Positions 1 to 9,150 are shown, counted from the first letter of the stretch. The stretch is DNA of 64,000 bases from Rheinheimera sp. (GCA_003543135.1 DPJG01000023.1:310001-374000), one strand, 5' to 3'. The notes: generated from the letters alone by a model not told the origin. Translations and numbers: made by a program.

Positions 1-597
1 TTGATGCCAACCAACAACGGCGGCATGTATCTGGAAGGTTTGCCCCATCAGTCAGGTAATCAGGCAGAATTTGTTGCTTATCAGCATGCTGGCGGCGCTG
101 TGTGGAATCTGGCGCACGAATATGTGCATTATCTGGATGGACGTTTTAATTTGTTTGGCGACTTTTGCGCCACTCTGCACGACTCTCATGCCGCGCCGGA
201 GAACTGTGCACGCCCCGCACCACAAAGCCCGTATCTGGTGTGGTGGAGTGAAGGTTTAGCTGAATATGTTGCCCACGGCAACCAAAACAGCGCAGCGAAA
301 AAAATTGCCAAAAGCTCAGCCTATAAGCTCAGTGAACTGTTTCACACCGGCTATGAGAAAAACAGCGGCAGTGACCGTATTTATCGCTGGGGTTATCTGG
401 CAGTCCGTTATCTGTTTGAACAACATCCGGATAAAATAAAACAGATGCTGTTTTTTACCCGCCAGGGTGATTACCCTCGTTATCAGGCTTTGGTACAAAG
501 CTGGGGCAATAGCATGGATGACGATTTTGCACTCTGGTTACAGCAACTGCCATCTGAGCCTGCAGACAACGCAGGTAAGGCCGCTGCGTTGCATTAA
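1..597 (+). CDS. Microbial collagenase (peptidase family M9), C-terminal part; 5' end outside window
   Basis: Zinc metalloprotease fragment of 198 visible residues. The zinc-binding HEYVH is at visible residues 39-43, followed by YLDGRF. The downstream WWSEGLAEY (84-89) supplies the third zinc ligand (Glu). This HExxH plus EGLAEY pair is typical of M9 (Vibrio/Clostridium-type) collagenases, which are secreted and cut native collagen. The frame is open at base 1, so the signal peptide, activator domain and true start lie upstream. The protein ends about 110 residues after the third ligand, so no PKD or pre-peptidase C-terminal domain follows. Family assignment is firm; substrate is inferred. 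Confidence 0.85.
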   Translation: MMPTNNGGMYLEGLPHQSGNQAEFVAYQHAGGAVWNLAHEYVHYLDGRFNLFGDFCATLHDSHAAPENCARPAPQSPYLVWWSEGLAEYVAHGNQNSAAKKIAKSSAYKLSELFHTGYEKNSGSDRIYRWGYLAVRYLFEQHPDKIKQMLFFTRQGDYPRYQALVQSWGNSMDDDFALWLQQLPSEPADNAGKAAALH

Positions 598-673
598 GGC
601 TTTTGAACACAAAAACCGCTGGCATTGATGTCAGGAAAAATACCAGCGTACACAAGTACAAACGTCAAAGAGA

Positions 674-711
674 AACCGGCGTAAAAACCGCCGGTTAGCC
701 ACTGATTTTTC
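674..711 (+). terminator. Possible terminator of the collagenase gene
   Basis: Perfect 8-bp stem AACCGGCG / CGCCGGTT (674-681 and 689-696) with a 7-base loop. The nearest T-run (706-710) is about 10 bases further on, so intrinsic termination is only possible. The rest of the 224-bp gap between the collagenase and the next gene shows nothing else I can name. Confidence 0.35.
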
Positions 712-821
712 CGCCTCCCCTTACTCCGATAATTCAGCTCTGGTACATTCATGCCCCTGCAAGCTGCTTGCCGTAGCTGCTCTGATCTATAAACAGCGGT
801 TAAAACTCATTCGAGGTTGTT

Positions 822-2315
822 ATGCGTATGTTATTTGCTTTAGGTTTTAGCTTGTTTGCCAGCAGTGTTGCCGCTATGCCGGGCGAGCCTATCCTTGCCA
901 GCAACTTTGAGCAGAATGAGCAGCAATTTAATATTTTATCCGGTTGCAGCCTGCAAAAAGATGTAGTGAAAAGTGGCATCCAGGCGTTAAGTTGTGGCCG
1001 GGGCTCCAGCTCACTCATAAGCCGCCAGCCGCTGGCTGAACTCGGTTTACTGGAGCTTTGGGTCAAACCTGAGAATGCTTATACCAGTTACCGCATTAAC
1101 ATTCTGACGTCCGCCTCTATCCGCATCGACAGTGTCTGGCAACAGGTGGGATTAATTGAAACCCAGGCCGGCAGCACCGACTTTATCGCGCATCGGATTT
1201 CGATTGACGACCCGGGCCGTAAATATATCCGGCTGGATATTGAAAGCAGCAATGGTGCTGTGGTGATTGATGATGTGGTGGTCGACCGAATTTTGCTCGA
1301 CACTGCGCTGCAAAAAAACGAACAAAAAATTATCAGTGGTATTTTGGATCAGCTCAAACAAAACCGGAATTACGAAGTACAGGCCGAGTCGTTTCGCACT
1401 TTAGGTAAAAACTACGCCGCCCAGCTGGAAAGTCAGCGCCAATACCTGGAATACGCCAACGCCATTTATTCCAGTATTACTTTTGTGCTGGCAAGTTCCG
1501 AGCGTAACAAAATGTCCAATCCTATGGCTTATGCGTCATTTCGCACCATTCTGGCCGACACCAAAAGAGTGGCCTCCCCGCTGCAGCAAGCGCGGTTAAA
1601 TTCGATGGTGAAACCTTTTGGTGACTTAGTGACCGCCACGTTGAATGTAGTGAGCGCCGGCACTTATTCAGCTTTTGCCGAGCCTTTTAAATCTTTTCTG
1701 GCCGCTACTTTTGATAAATCCAATTATGAAAATGCCGATTTAAGCCGTAAAGATCGCAAATTTGCTGAAGAAAACGGGCTGAAAATCTATGAAAACGCCG
1801 AACGTTTTTTAAGCGAGCTGGAACGTGAGCTGGTGCAGGTGTCGACGCTGGATCAGGACTTACAACAAATGGCCAAAATGGTGGAGTTATTCCGCAAAGA
1901 CTTAGATAAACACCTGCGCAATTATCTGCAACATGCCGGCCTTGCCCGCACCCAGGAAAATTACGGCCGGGTGATGAGTAAAGAAGAATCTATCCGCGCC
2001 AATATCATGGACGAGGTGGCGCTGAATGTGACCAATAAAGCGCAGTCGTACCTGGCAAGCGAAAACAACACTGAACTGGTGCAATATTTATTAAAAACCC
2101 GTGAGCAGCTGGAAGCTTTGCAGGAATTTAAAGAGCGATTTAACCAAATTACCGCCTCTTCTATTACTTTTTACGAAAAGTTTGAACGTTCAGTGGCGCC
2201 TGAGCAAAACCCCTTTACCGATGCTAAAGACAAAGCGGCCTGGGAGCAGCATGCGAAAAAAGCCCGGACTTATATTCAGCAATCCAAAGAAGCCTTTAGC
2301 AAAGCTTATATGTAA
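822..2315 (+). CDS. Exported protein of unknown function, 497 aa
   Basis: I do not recognise this gene. The start is ATG 822 with GAGG 6 bases upstream. Residues 1-18 form a signal peptide (Arg, then a hydrophobic core LFALGFSLFASSVAA), so the product is probably periplasmic or secreted. Residues about 22-155 look beta-rich (alternating hydrophobics, LLELWVKPEN, RKYIRLDIES, AVVIDDVVVDRI), like a small carbohydrate-binding or galactose-binding-type sandwich. From about 160 to the end the protein is almost wholly helical, with charged heptad-like stretches (ERFLSELERELVQ, LDKHLRNYLQ, TREQLEALQEFKERF). It lies downstream of the collagenase on the same strand, 224 bp away, and has its own terminator. 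Function cannot be given. Confidence 0.8.
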   Translation: MRMLFALGFSLFASSVAAMPGEPILASNFEQNEQQFNILSGCSLQKDVVKSGIQALSCGRGSSSLISRQPLAELGLLELWVKPENAYTSYRINILTSASIRIDSVWQQVGLIETQAGSTDFIAHRISIDDPGRKYIRLDIESSNGAVVIDDVVVDRILLDTALQKNEQKIISGILDQLKQNRNYEVQAESFRTLGKNYAAQLESQRQYLEYANAIYSSITFVLASSERNKMSNPMAYASFRTILADTKRVASPLQQARLNSMVKPFGDLVTATLNVVSAGTYSAFAEPFKSFLAATFDKSNYENADLSRKDRKFAEENGLKIYENAERFLSELERELVQVSTLDQDLQQMAKMVELFRKDLDKHLRNYLQHAGLARTQENYGRVMSKEESIRANIMDEVALNVTNKAQSYLASENNTELVQYLLKTREQLEALQEFKERFNQITASSITFYEKFERSVAPEQNPFTDAKDKAAWEQHAKKARTYIQQSKEAFSKAYM

Positions 2316-2380
2316 TATTTCTGTCATACGCCAGCTTTAAGCTTCGCGCTTTAAACGCTGAACACAAATAACCGCATTAA

Positions 2381-2408
2381 CAAGACTCAGCACGCTGAGT
2401 CTTGTTTT
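2381..2408 (+). terminator. Rho-independent terminator after the 497-aa exported protein
   Basis: Perfect 10-bp stem CAAGACTCAG / CTGAGTCTTG with loop CACG, followed directly by TTTTAT. It lies just upstream of the chrA ribosome binding site and separates the two genes. Confidence 0.85.
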
Positions 2409-2429
2409 ATCCAAAGGATTTGCATCCCA

Positions 2430-3647
2430 GTGCAGCAACAAAGCTCATTCACAGAACAACAGCAGCTTTCGCCCCCGTCGTTATGGCAACTTTTTATTAT
2501 TTTTCTGACACTTGGCTGTACCAGCTTTGGCGGCCCTTTAGCCCATCTTGGTTTTTTCCGTTTTGAATTTGTCGAAAAACGCCGTTGGCTGAGCGACCAG
2601 GATTACGCCGAGCTGGTGGCCTTATGCCAGTTTTTGCCAGGCCCCGCCAGCAGTCAGGTCGGTATGGCGATTGGCTTTTTAACACGCTCTTATGCAGGTG
2701 CTTTGGTGAGCTTTTTAGGTTTTACCCTGCCTTCTTTTGTGCTGATGCTTCTGTTTGCACTTTATTTGCAGCACCAGGCCGGCGGTTTTGATGCCGCTAT
2801 AGTGCATACATTAAAACTGGTGGCCGTTGCCGTCGTGGCGCAGGCGCTTTATGGCATGAGTAAAAGCATGTGCCCCGACTGGCCACGGCGTTTATTTGCT
2901 ATTGCCGTGATGCTGCTTCTGCTCTGGCAACCTGGGGTTTGGCAACAGCTTGTTTTAATTGCCATAGCTGCTTTTTGTGGCCGTTATTTTGTATCGCCTT
3001 TGCCACAACAGCCGCCAGCCAGCTCATCAAAACCGCGGCTCGCAGCATTGTTACTGGGCGTGTTTTTCTCCTTACTGCTGCTACTGCCTCTATTGGCGGC
3101 CATCAGTGAAAACGGCCTTTTGAGCCTGATGGATAAGTTTTACCGAGCCGGCAGTCTGGTGTTTGGGGGAGGTCATGTGGTTTTACCGATGCTGCAGGCT
3201 GAACTTGTGCCGGAATTGATTGATAACCAGAGCTTTTTGGCAGGTTATGGTATAGCGCAGGCTTTACCTGGTCCGCTTTTTACCTTTGCCAGCTTTTTAG
3301 GTGCTGCAAGTTTGCTGCCCTATTCGCCTTTGTTGCTGGCTTTTGTTGCCAGTGTTGCCATCTTTTTACCGGCCATGTTACTGGTGCTGGGTGCTTTGCC
3401 TTATTGGCAACAACTAAAATATAAAGCCCGGGTGCAGCAAGCCATGGCCGGTGTCAATGCCGCTGTGGTGGGTGTGCTGGCCTCAGCTTTTGTGCAGCCG
3501 GTGGCCAGCAGCAGTATTGGCTCTGTCAGCGATTTTTTGTGGGTACTCCTTGCGGTGTTTTTACTGGTGAAAGCCAAACTATCACCTTTTTATCTGGTGG
3601 CGGGCGCCCTTGTGCTTTCACTGTCTATTTCGTTGTTGATGTCCTGA
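2430..3647 (+). CDS. chrA: Chromate transporter, CHR family (long-chain)
   Basis: Inner-membrane transporter of 405 aa, the usual size of two-domain CHR proteins, which expel chromate from the cytoplasm. The two homologous halves each carry the family signature: SFGGPLAHLGFF near residue 32 and VFGGGHVVLPML near residue 240. About ten hydrophobic segments are visible. A second family motif, LPGPASSQVG, is in the first half and LPGPLFTFASFLG in the second. The start is GTG 2430, with AAAGGA 11 bases upstream. A terminator precedes the gene, so it is transcribed alone. It is convergent with the LysR gene. Some CHR members may carry sulfate or other anions, so the substrate is inferred. Confidence 0.9.
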   Translation: MQQQSSFTEQQQLSPPSLWQLFIIFLTLGCTSFGGPLAHLGFFRFEFVEKRRWLSDQDYAELVALCQFLPGPASSQVGMAIGFLTRSYAGALVSFLGFTLPSFVLMLLFALYLQHQAGGFDAAIVHTLKLVAVAVVAQALYGMSKSMCPDWPRRLFAIAVMLLLLWQPGVWQQLVLIAIAAFCGRYFVSPLPQQPPASSSKPRLAALLLGVFFSLLLLLPLLAAISENGLLSLMDKFYRAGSLVFGGGHVVLPMLQAELVPELIDNQSFLAGYGIAQALPGPLFTFASFLGAASLLPYSPLLLAFVASVAIFLPAMLLVLGALPYWQQLKYKARVQQAMAGVNAAVVGVLASAFVQPVASSSIGSVSDFLWVLLAVFLLVKAKLSPFYLVAGALVLSLSISLLMS

Positions 3648-3657
3648 TAAAGCAGCT

Positions 3658-3687
3658 TTGCTGCCGGTTTTTTACGCCCGGCAGCAA
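3658..3687. terminator. Inverted repeat between convergent chrA and lysR genes
   Basis: TTGCTGCCGG and CCGGCAGCAA form a perfect 10-bp stem around a 10-base loop containing TTTTTT. An overlapping shorter hairpin (GCAGC-TTT-GCTGC, from 3652) is followed directly by CGGTTTTTT and could end chrA transcription. Confidence 0.45.
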
Positions 3688-3715
3688 ATAACAGCAGTAT
3701 CAGCAATTCCCTGCT

Positions 3716-4549
3716 TTATTGTTTTTTCGCCACTTCACATAAGGTTTTCACCGCACTTTGATGTTGCTGGTTTTTATCAAAGGCCAGCACCAGCTGCCGT
3801 TCGGCAAGGGGCAGCTCCAGTGGCCTGGTTTGCATCTCGGCCCTGTTGCGGTGGCTTTCAAAAGCTGGCACTAAAGCGCAACCAATACCGGCCCCCACCA
3901 GCCCTATGGCGTATTCAATGGTATGAATATTGGCGCGGATATCGGCTTTAATATTGTGCCTGTTCAGTGCTGTTTGTAGCTGATCCCAGGCATCACAAGG
4001 GGTGCGTTTGATCAGCGGCAGTTTTTTAAAATCGTCCATGCTGATTTGTGCTTTGGCGCATAAAGGGTGCTGCGCCGGTAAGGCCAGCAAATAAGCGTCA
4101 CTCCAAAGCGGCTGATAAAGCTCTCCGGCCTTGAGCTGACGGATATTAATAATACGGGCATCACAGGGCTCATCCGGCTCGACTAAGTGCAGCTCAAGGC
4201 CAGGCAGCTGACTGTTAAAGTCTTTTAATAGTGCACTCATCCGTTCTACCCCTAAAGCCCGCACCAGCCCAAGCCTGAATTGCAGCCGTTTGGCCGGCTT
4301 TTTAAAAGAGGCCTGCACCGCCTGCAGCTGACTTAAAATCTGGCAGGCCTGGCTGTATAACCTTTCACCTTCTTCGGTGGCTTTTACACCACGGGGTAAA
4401 CGAATAAATAGCACCACTCCAAGTTCATTTTCCAAAGCCAATAAAGCTGCAGACACTGAAGGCTGGGCGACATCCAGGTGCCTTGCTGCTGCACTGATGC
4501 TGCCCTGCTCAAAAACCGCGACAAAATAACCAAGCTGACGCATATCCAT
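3716..4549 (-). CDS. LysR-family transcriptional regulator
   Basis: 277-aa LTTR. The N-terminal winged helix-turn-helix (residues 1-60) contains AAARHLDVAQPSVSAALLAL followed by ENELGVVLFIR, a textbook LysR reader head. The effector-binding domain (about 85-277) is shorter than the usual roughly 210 residues, giving a protein at the small end of the family. It is divergent from gcdH, with 96 bp between the two starts, so it most likely controls gcdH and perhaps the E1/acyltransferase genes beyond. I could not pick a convincing T-N11-A site in the gap. An in-frame ATG two codons later (4543) could also be the start. The effector is unknown. Confidence 0.85.
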   Translation of the reverse strand: MDMRQLGYFVAVFEQGSISAAARHLDVAQPSVSAALLALENELGVVLFIRLPRGVKATEEGERLYSQACQILSQLQAVQASFKKPAKRLQFRLGLVRALGVERMSALLKDFNSQLPGLELHLVEPDEPCDARIINIRQLKAGELYQPLWSDAYLLALPAQHPLCAKAQISMDDFKKLPLIKRTPCDAWDQLQTALNRHNIKADIRANIHTIEYAIGLVGAGIGCALVPAFESHRNRAEMQTRPLELPLAERQLVLAFDKNQQHQSAVKTLCEVAKKQ

Positions 4550-4645
4550 AGATAAAAACTATACCTGACCAAGCTTCTATATGTTTTTACTTTAAATCCG
4601 GCCTCCATAAGATAGCAATAACTTTCACTGCATTGAGTAACAACC

Positions 4646-5821
4646 ATGAGCAAAACGCCTTTTAACTGGCAAGACCCTTTTGCCTTCAATCACTTATTAA
4701 CCGAAGAAGAAAGGTTAATTCAGCAAACGGCCCAGAGTTATTGTCAGGAACGGCTGATGCCGCGCATTCTGGAAGCCAACCGCCATGAACATTTTGATGT
4801 GGCCATTATGCGTGAGCTGGGTGAACTGGGTTTATTAGGTGCCACTTTGCCGGAAAAATACGGCTGCTCCGGGGTGAATTATGTCAGTTATGGTTTGGTG
4901 GCCCGTGAAGTAGAAAGAGTCGACAGCGGTTATCGCAGCGCCATGAGTGTGCAATCCTCCCTGGTGATGCACCCTATTTACACTTATGGCTCAGAAGCAC
5001 AGCGGATGAAATATCTGCCCAAACTTGCCAGCGGTGAATGGATTGGCTGTTTTGGTTTGACAGAGCCGGATTCAGGTTCAGATCCGGCCTCAATGCGCAC
5101 CACAGCAAAAAAAATCGACGGCGGTTACAGCATTTCAGGCACTAAAATGTGGATCACCAACTCCCCGGTGGCTGATGTATTTGTGGTCTGGGCCAAACTG
5201 GATGGTGTTATTCGCGGTTTTATTCTGGAAAAAGGCATGAAGGGCTTAAGCGCCCCGAAAATTGAAGGCAAGTTTTCACTGCGTGCCTCTATCACAGGCG
5301 AAATTGTGATGGATGCGGTGGAAGTGTCAGAGGAGCAGTTATTGCCCAATGCTCAGGGATTGAGTGGGCCCTTTGGTTGTTTAAATAAAGCCCGTTATGG
5401 CATTGCCTGGGGCGCTTTGGGCGCTGCTGAGTTCTGCTTTAATGCGGCGCGCCAGTATACGCTGGACCGCTCGCAGTTTGGCCGGCCACTGGCGGCTAAT
5501 CAGCTGATCCAGAAAAAACTGGCCGATATGCAAACCGACATCAGCTTAGGTTTATTGGGCTGTTTACAGGCTGGCCGTTTAATGGATGCCGGCAACCTGC
5601 CGGTGGAAACCATTTCGCTGATCAAACGCAATTCCTGCGGTAAAGCACTGGATATAGCGCGTATTGCGCGTGATATGCACGGTGGTAACGGTATTGCTGA
5701 TGAATACCATGTGATCCGCCATGTGATGAACTTAGAAGCGGTCAATACCTATGAAGGCACCCATGATGTGCATGCGCTGATTTTAGGCCGTGCCATTACC
5801 GGCCTGCAGGCGTTCTGCTGA
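4646..5821 (+). CDS. gcdH: Glutaryl-CoA dehydrogenase (acyl-CoA dehydrogenase family)
   Basis: 391-aa FAD enzyme that oxidises and decarboxylates glutaryl-CoA to crotonyl-CoA in lysine/tryptophan degradation, passing electrons to ETF (etfAB at the right end of this window). The glutaryl-CoA group is indicated by [16 protein letters not shown] (Arg97 region, which contacts the substrate carboxylate in characterised enzymes) and by the catalytic Glu370 in [22 protein letters not shown]-binding motifs [14 protein letters not shown] and [17 protein letters not shown] are intact. Length matches the family. The gene is divergent from a LysR gene and closed by a terminator at 5828-5859. Confidence 0.93.
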   Translation: MSKTPFNWQDPFAFNHLLTEEERLIQQTAQSYCQERLMPRILEANRHEHFDVAIMRELGELGLLGATLPEKYGCSGVNYVSYGLVAREVERVDSGYRSAMSVQSSLVMHPIYTYGSEAQRMKYLPKLASGEWIGCFGLTEPDSGSDPASMRTTAKKIDGGYSISGTKMWITNSPVADVFVVWAKLDGVIRGFILEKGMKGLSAPKIEGKFSLRASITGEIVMDAVEVSEEQLLPNAQGLSGPFGCLNKARYGIAWGALGAAEFCFNAARQYTLDRSQFGRPLAANQLIQKKLADMQTDISLGLLGCLQAGRLMDAGNLPVETISLIKRNSCGKALDIARIARDMHGGNGIADEYHVIRHVMNLEAVNTYEGTHDVHALILGRAITGLQAFC

Positions 5822-5827
5822 GTTCCT

Positions 5828-5859
5828 AAGGCCAGAGGCAAATGCCCTGGCCTTTTTTC
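5828..5859 (+). terminator. Rho-independent terminator of gcdH
   Basis: Stem AAGGCCAG-AGGC / GCC-CTGGCCTT (one bulge) with loop AAAT, followed by a run of six T. It lies between gcdH and the E1 gene. The E1/acyltransferase pair may therefore need read-through or its own promoter, although only about 35 bp remain for one. Confidence 0.8.
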
Positions 5860-5893
5860 TGTCGATCACAACAACCACATGGCAGGATCTTAC

Positions 5894-8128
5894 ATGGCCC
5901 CCTACGAACAACATGCATGGACCACAGCTTATCTGGAGAAAATTCAGCACCATAAGCTGCCAACCCCCAAATCAGACGCTTTGCTGCTGACCGATTTTGA
6001 AATTTGCCGTTATTTTGATTCGATGCTGTCAAGCCGCCTGCTGGATTTACGCTCGCGTTTGTTGCAGGCCAAAGGTCAGAGTTTTTACACCATAGGCTCC
6101 AGCGGCCATGAAGCCAATGCCGTGGTGGCTTCGGCTTTACAGGTGACAGATCCGGCCTTTTTGCATTACCGCAGTGGTGCCTTTTTTATCGAACGCAGCA
6201 AACAGCTGCCAGGTTCCACCCCCATTTACGATTTGTTATTGTCTTTTACCGCCTCCAGTGAAGATCCCATCTCAGGTGGCCGCCATAAGGTGCTGGGCAG
6301 TCTGGCGCTGTCCATTCCACCCCAAACCAGCACTATCGCCTCGCATTTACCCAAAGCTGTGGGGACTGCTTTTGCCATCGATCTCAGCAAAAGGCTGGAT
6401 CTTAAAGGCCAGTGGCCGGAAAATGCCATTGCGTTTTGTAGTTTTGGTGATGCATCCGCCAACCATTCCACAGCCCAGGGCGCCATCAACGCCGCCTGCT
6501 GGGCCGATTATCAGCATGTGCCTGTGCCTGTGCTGTTTTTATGTGAAGACAATGGCTTGGGGATTTCCACGCCAACGCCTTGTGGCTGGATAGCCCACAG
6601 CTTAAGCCCACATATGCAAACTTTTACTGCCGACTCACGCGATCTGGCTGATGTAGCGCAAGCCGCCAGAGCTGCAGTGGATTTTGTACGTAAAAACCGC
6701 AGACCGGCACTGCTGCATTTAAAAACCTATCGGTTATTTGGCCATGCCGGTGCCGACGCTGAAGTGGCTTATCGGAAAAAACAACAAATTGAAACTGAGC
6801 TGGACGAAGATCCGCTGTTATACGCCACTGCTCTGCTATTAAAACGCGGCATTTACACCCGGGCAGAATTGGCTGAACTGGTGCTCAAACTGGATCAACA
6901 AACCGCCCGGGTGGCCTCTGTTGCCAGCAATAAACCAAAACTGACCACAGCTGAAGCTGTGATGCAAAGCATTGTGCCTAAAGCTTCTGCAACAACAGCC
7001 GCCACAGCCATAGCTCCGGCACTGAGCGTCCCTGCCAATACGCTGGATTTTGATAAACATAACCTGGGCAAACCTCAGCATCTGGCGAAAATTATCAACT
7101 GGACTTTGCATCAGGCCATGGCGCGTTACCCCAATGCCATAGTGCTGGGGGAAGACGTTGGCAAAAAAGGCGGTGTCTATAACGTCACTTCACAACTGGT
7201 GCAGCAATTTGGCAGCAACAGAGTGATCAACACCCTGCTGGATGAACAAAGCATTCTGGGACTTGGTATTGGCCTGGCGCAGCAGGGTTTTTTACCTGTG
7301 CCGGAAATTCAGTTTTTGGCTTATGTGCATAACGCCGAAGATCAAATACGGGGAGAAGCCGCGACTTTACCGTTTTTCTCCAACGGCCAATATCAAAACC
7401 CTATGGTGGTGCGTATTGCCGGTCTGGCTTATCAGCGCGGTTTTGGCGGTCATTTTCATAATGACAATTCATTTGCGGTATTTCGGGATATTCCGGGTTT
7501 ATTGTTGTTTTGCCCGTCGAACGGCCGCGACGCCAGTTTATTGCTGCGTCAGGCGTTAGCACTTGCCCATAATGAAAAACGACTGGTGATTTTTTTAGAG
7601 CCCATCGCACTTTATATGACCCGCGATTTACATCAGCCGGGCGATAACCTTTGGGCCTGTGATTTGCCATCGCTTGAAGAACAGCTGCCGGAAATAGGCA
7701 CACCAGCCATCAGAGCCCATCATCTGGATAAAGCTACTGATCTGGTGATCTTAAGCTACGCCAATGGCTTTTATTTAAGCTGTCAGGCACAACACCAACT
7801 GGCAGCACAAGGTATTGCTGCAACTGTGCTGGATTTACGTTATCTGGTGCCTTTGCATATCGAAAAAATTGCCAAAGCCATTGGCCAAACCCAAAAAGTG
7901 CTGATTGTCGATGAATGCCGCCGCCGCGGCTCGCTCAGTGAAGAGCTGTTTACCGCTTTACATGAACATAAACCCAACTGGTATCAGCTGTCGCGTTTAT
8001 GTGCACAAGACAGTTTTATTCCGCTTGGCAGCGCCGCTTACACTGTGCTGCCTTCTGTTGCGCAAATTATTGAACAATCGCTGATGTTACTGGGTAAATC
8101 TCAGCACAAACTGGAGCAGGTTGGATGA
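5894..8128 (+). CDS. Fused 2-oxoacid dehydrogenase E1 alpha-beta protein (thiamine diphosphate-dependent)
   Basis: A single 744-aa chain joins both E1 subunits of a branched-chain/pyruvate-type 2-oxoacid dehydrogenase. Residues about 30-350 are E1-alpha: GSSGHEANAVVAS, STIASHLPKAVGTAFA, and the ThDP/Mg motif GDASANHSTAQGAIN (from 185) with EDNGLGIST. An Ala/Thr-rich linker (about 355-390) follows. Residues about 395-744 are E1-beta: VLGEDVGKKGGVYNVT, LLDEQSILGLGIGLA, and the C-terminal transketolase domain with LDLRYLVPLH and VDECRRRGSLSEELF. An in-frame ATG at 5879 has no Shine-Dalgarno. ATG 5894 has AGGAT 6-7 bases upstream and is preferred. No E2 or E3 gene is in the neighbourhood. The gene shares ATGA with the next gene, so the two are translationally coupled. 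Which 2-oxoacid it decarboxylates is unknown. Confidence 0.88.
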   Translation: MAPYEQHAWTTAYLEKIQHHKLPTPKSDALLLTDFEICRYFDSMLSSRLLDLRSRLLQAKGQSFYTIGSSGHEANAVVASALQVTDPAFLHYRSGAFFIERSKQLPGSTPIYDLLLSFTASSEDPISGGRHKVLGSLALSIPPQTSTIASHLPKAVGTAFAIDLSKRLDLKGQWPENAIAFCSFGDASANHSTAQGAINAACWADYQHVPVPVLFLCEDNGLGISTPTPCGWIAHSLSPHMQTFTADSRDLADVAQAARAAVDFVRKNRRPALLHLKTYRLFGHAGADAEVAYRKKQQIETELDEDPLLYATALLLKRGIYTRAELAELVLKLDQQTARVASVASNKPKLTTAEAVMQSIVPKASATTAATAIAPALSVPANTLDFDKHNLGKPQHLAKIINWTLHQAMARYPNAIVLGEDVGKKGGVYNVTSQLVQQFGSNRVINTLLDEQSILGLGIGLAQQGFLPVPEIQFLAYVHNAEDQIRGEAATLPFFSNGQYQNPMVVRIAGLAYQRGFGGHFHNDNSFAVFRDIPGLLLFCPSNGRDASLLLRQALALAHNEKRLVIFLEPIALYMTRDLHQPGDNLWACDLPSLEEQLPEIGTPAIRAHHLDKATDLVILSYANGFYLSCQAQHQLAAQGIAATVLDLRYLVPLHIEKIAKAIGQTQKVLIVDECRRRGSLSEELFTALHEHKPNWYQLSRLCAQDSFIPLGSAAYTVLPSVAQIIEQSLMLLGKSQHKLEQVG

Positions 8129-9150
8129 AACAAACCGCATTGGTGGTATGCCCGGGCCGGGGCACCTATCAGAAAACAGAATTAGGCTCGCTGGCACCTT
8201 TTTACGGCTCAAAAGCGCTTAAGGCTATTGATCAAACACGGCATCAACTGGGGCTTGCTACTGTAACCGAGCTTGACAGCGCTCCCTTGTATTTAAATGC
8301 CAGCCATCAAAAACCCGAGAATAATGCCGCTTTGATTTATGCCGCAGGTGTGGCGCAATTTCAACGCCTGCAACAGCATTTGGCAACACAATACGACATA
8401 GTGGCAGTCACCGGCAATTCGATGGGCTGGTATACAGCACTCGCCTGCGCCGGTGTCTGGACGCCTGCTTTTGGCACTGAAGTGGTCTCGGCCATGGCGC
8501 AGCTGACGGCTCAGGCAGAAGGGCAACAGTTTATTTATCCGCTGTTGGATGAGCAGTGGCGGCTGGATCCGCAAAAAGAGGCTGCGGTAAAACACCAGCT
8601 GGCGCTGCACCATGGTGCGCTCTGGATGTCGATAGAATACGGTGGTTATGCCGTAATGGCCGGCAGCAAAGCAGCTGTGAGCGCCGCTATGGCCGCACTG
8701 CCGCCAGTGGATGGACGTTTTCCGCTGTTATTGCACGGCCACGCCGGTTTTCACAGCCCCCTGATGCAACAGGCATCAGAAGCGGCGCTGCACCGTTTTA
8801 GCGCGCAACAATTTAAGCGGCCACAGACAGCGCTGATTGACGGCAGCGGCACCATCTGGCATCCGGGAGCTGTAGATAGCGAGGCGCTGTGGCGTTATAC
8901 CTTTCAAACCCAGGTGGCAGATTGTTATCACTTTAGCCGTGCTTTGCAGGTGGCGGTCAAAGAGTTTGCGCCTGATAAGCTGATTTTATTGGGGCCAGGG
9001 CAAAACCTCGGTGGTGCAGTAGCGCAAAGCCTGATTGAGATAGGTTATGCCGGCCTTCACAGCAAACTGGATTTTGTGGCATTACAACAAAGTGATAATC
9101 CGCTGTTATTAGAAGCTCAGACACTACTGACCGAGTCTGAACCAGCCTAA
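8125..9150 (+). CDS. FabD-like acyltransferase (malonyl/acyl-CoA:ACP transacylase fold)
   Basis: 341 aa. The nucleophile elbow is GNSMGWYTAL (Ser99) and the FHSPLM block holds the second catalytic residue (His), as in FabD. The usual FabD elbow is GHSLGEY, so His98 and Glu102 are replaced by Asn and Trp here. This suggests a divergent acyl donor or acceptor rather than housekeeping malonyl transfer. The start codon overlaps the E1 stop codon (ATGA), so it is made together with the fused E1. I infer that it moves an acyl group produced by, or related to, the E1 product. The true substrate is unknown. Confidence 0.75.
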   Translation: MKQTALVVCPGRGTYQKTELGSLAPFYGSKALKAIDQTRHQLGLATVTELDSAPLYLNASHQKPENNAALIYAAGVAQFQRLQQHLATQYDIVAVTGNSMGWYTALACAGVWTPAFGTEVVSAMAQLTAQAEGQQFIYPLLDEQWRLDPQKEAAVKHQLALHHGALWMSIEYGGYAVMAGSKAAVSAAMAALPPVDGRFPLLLHGHAGFHSPLMQQASEAALHRFSAQQFKRPQTALIDGSGTIWHPGAVDSEALWRYTFQTQVADCYHFSRALQVAVKEFAPDKLILLGPGQNLGGAVAQSLIEIGYAGLHSKLDFVALQQSDNPLLLEAQTLLTESEPA

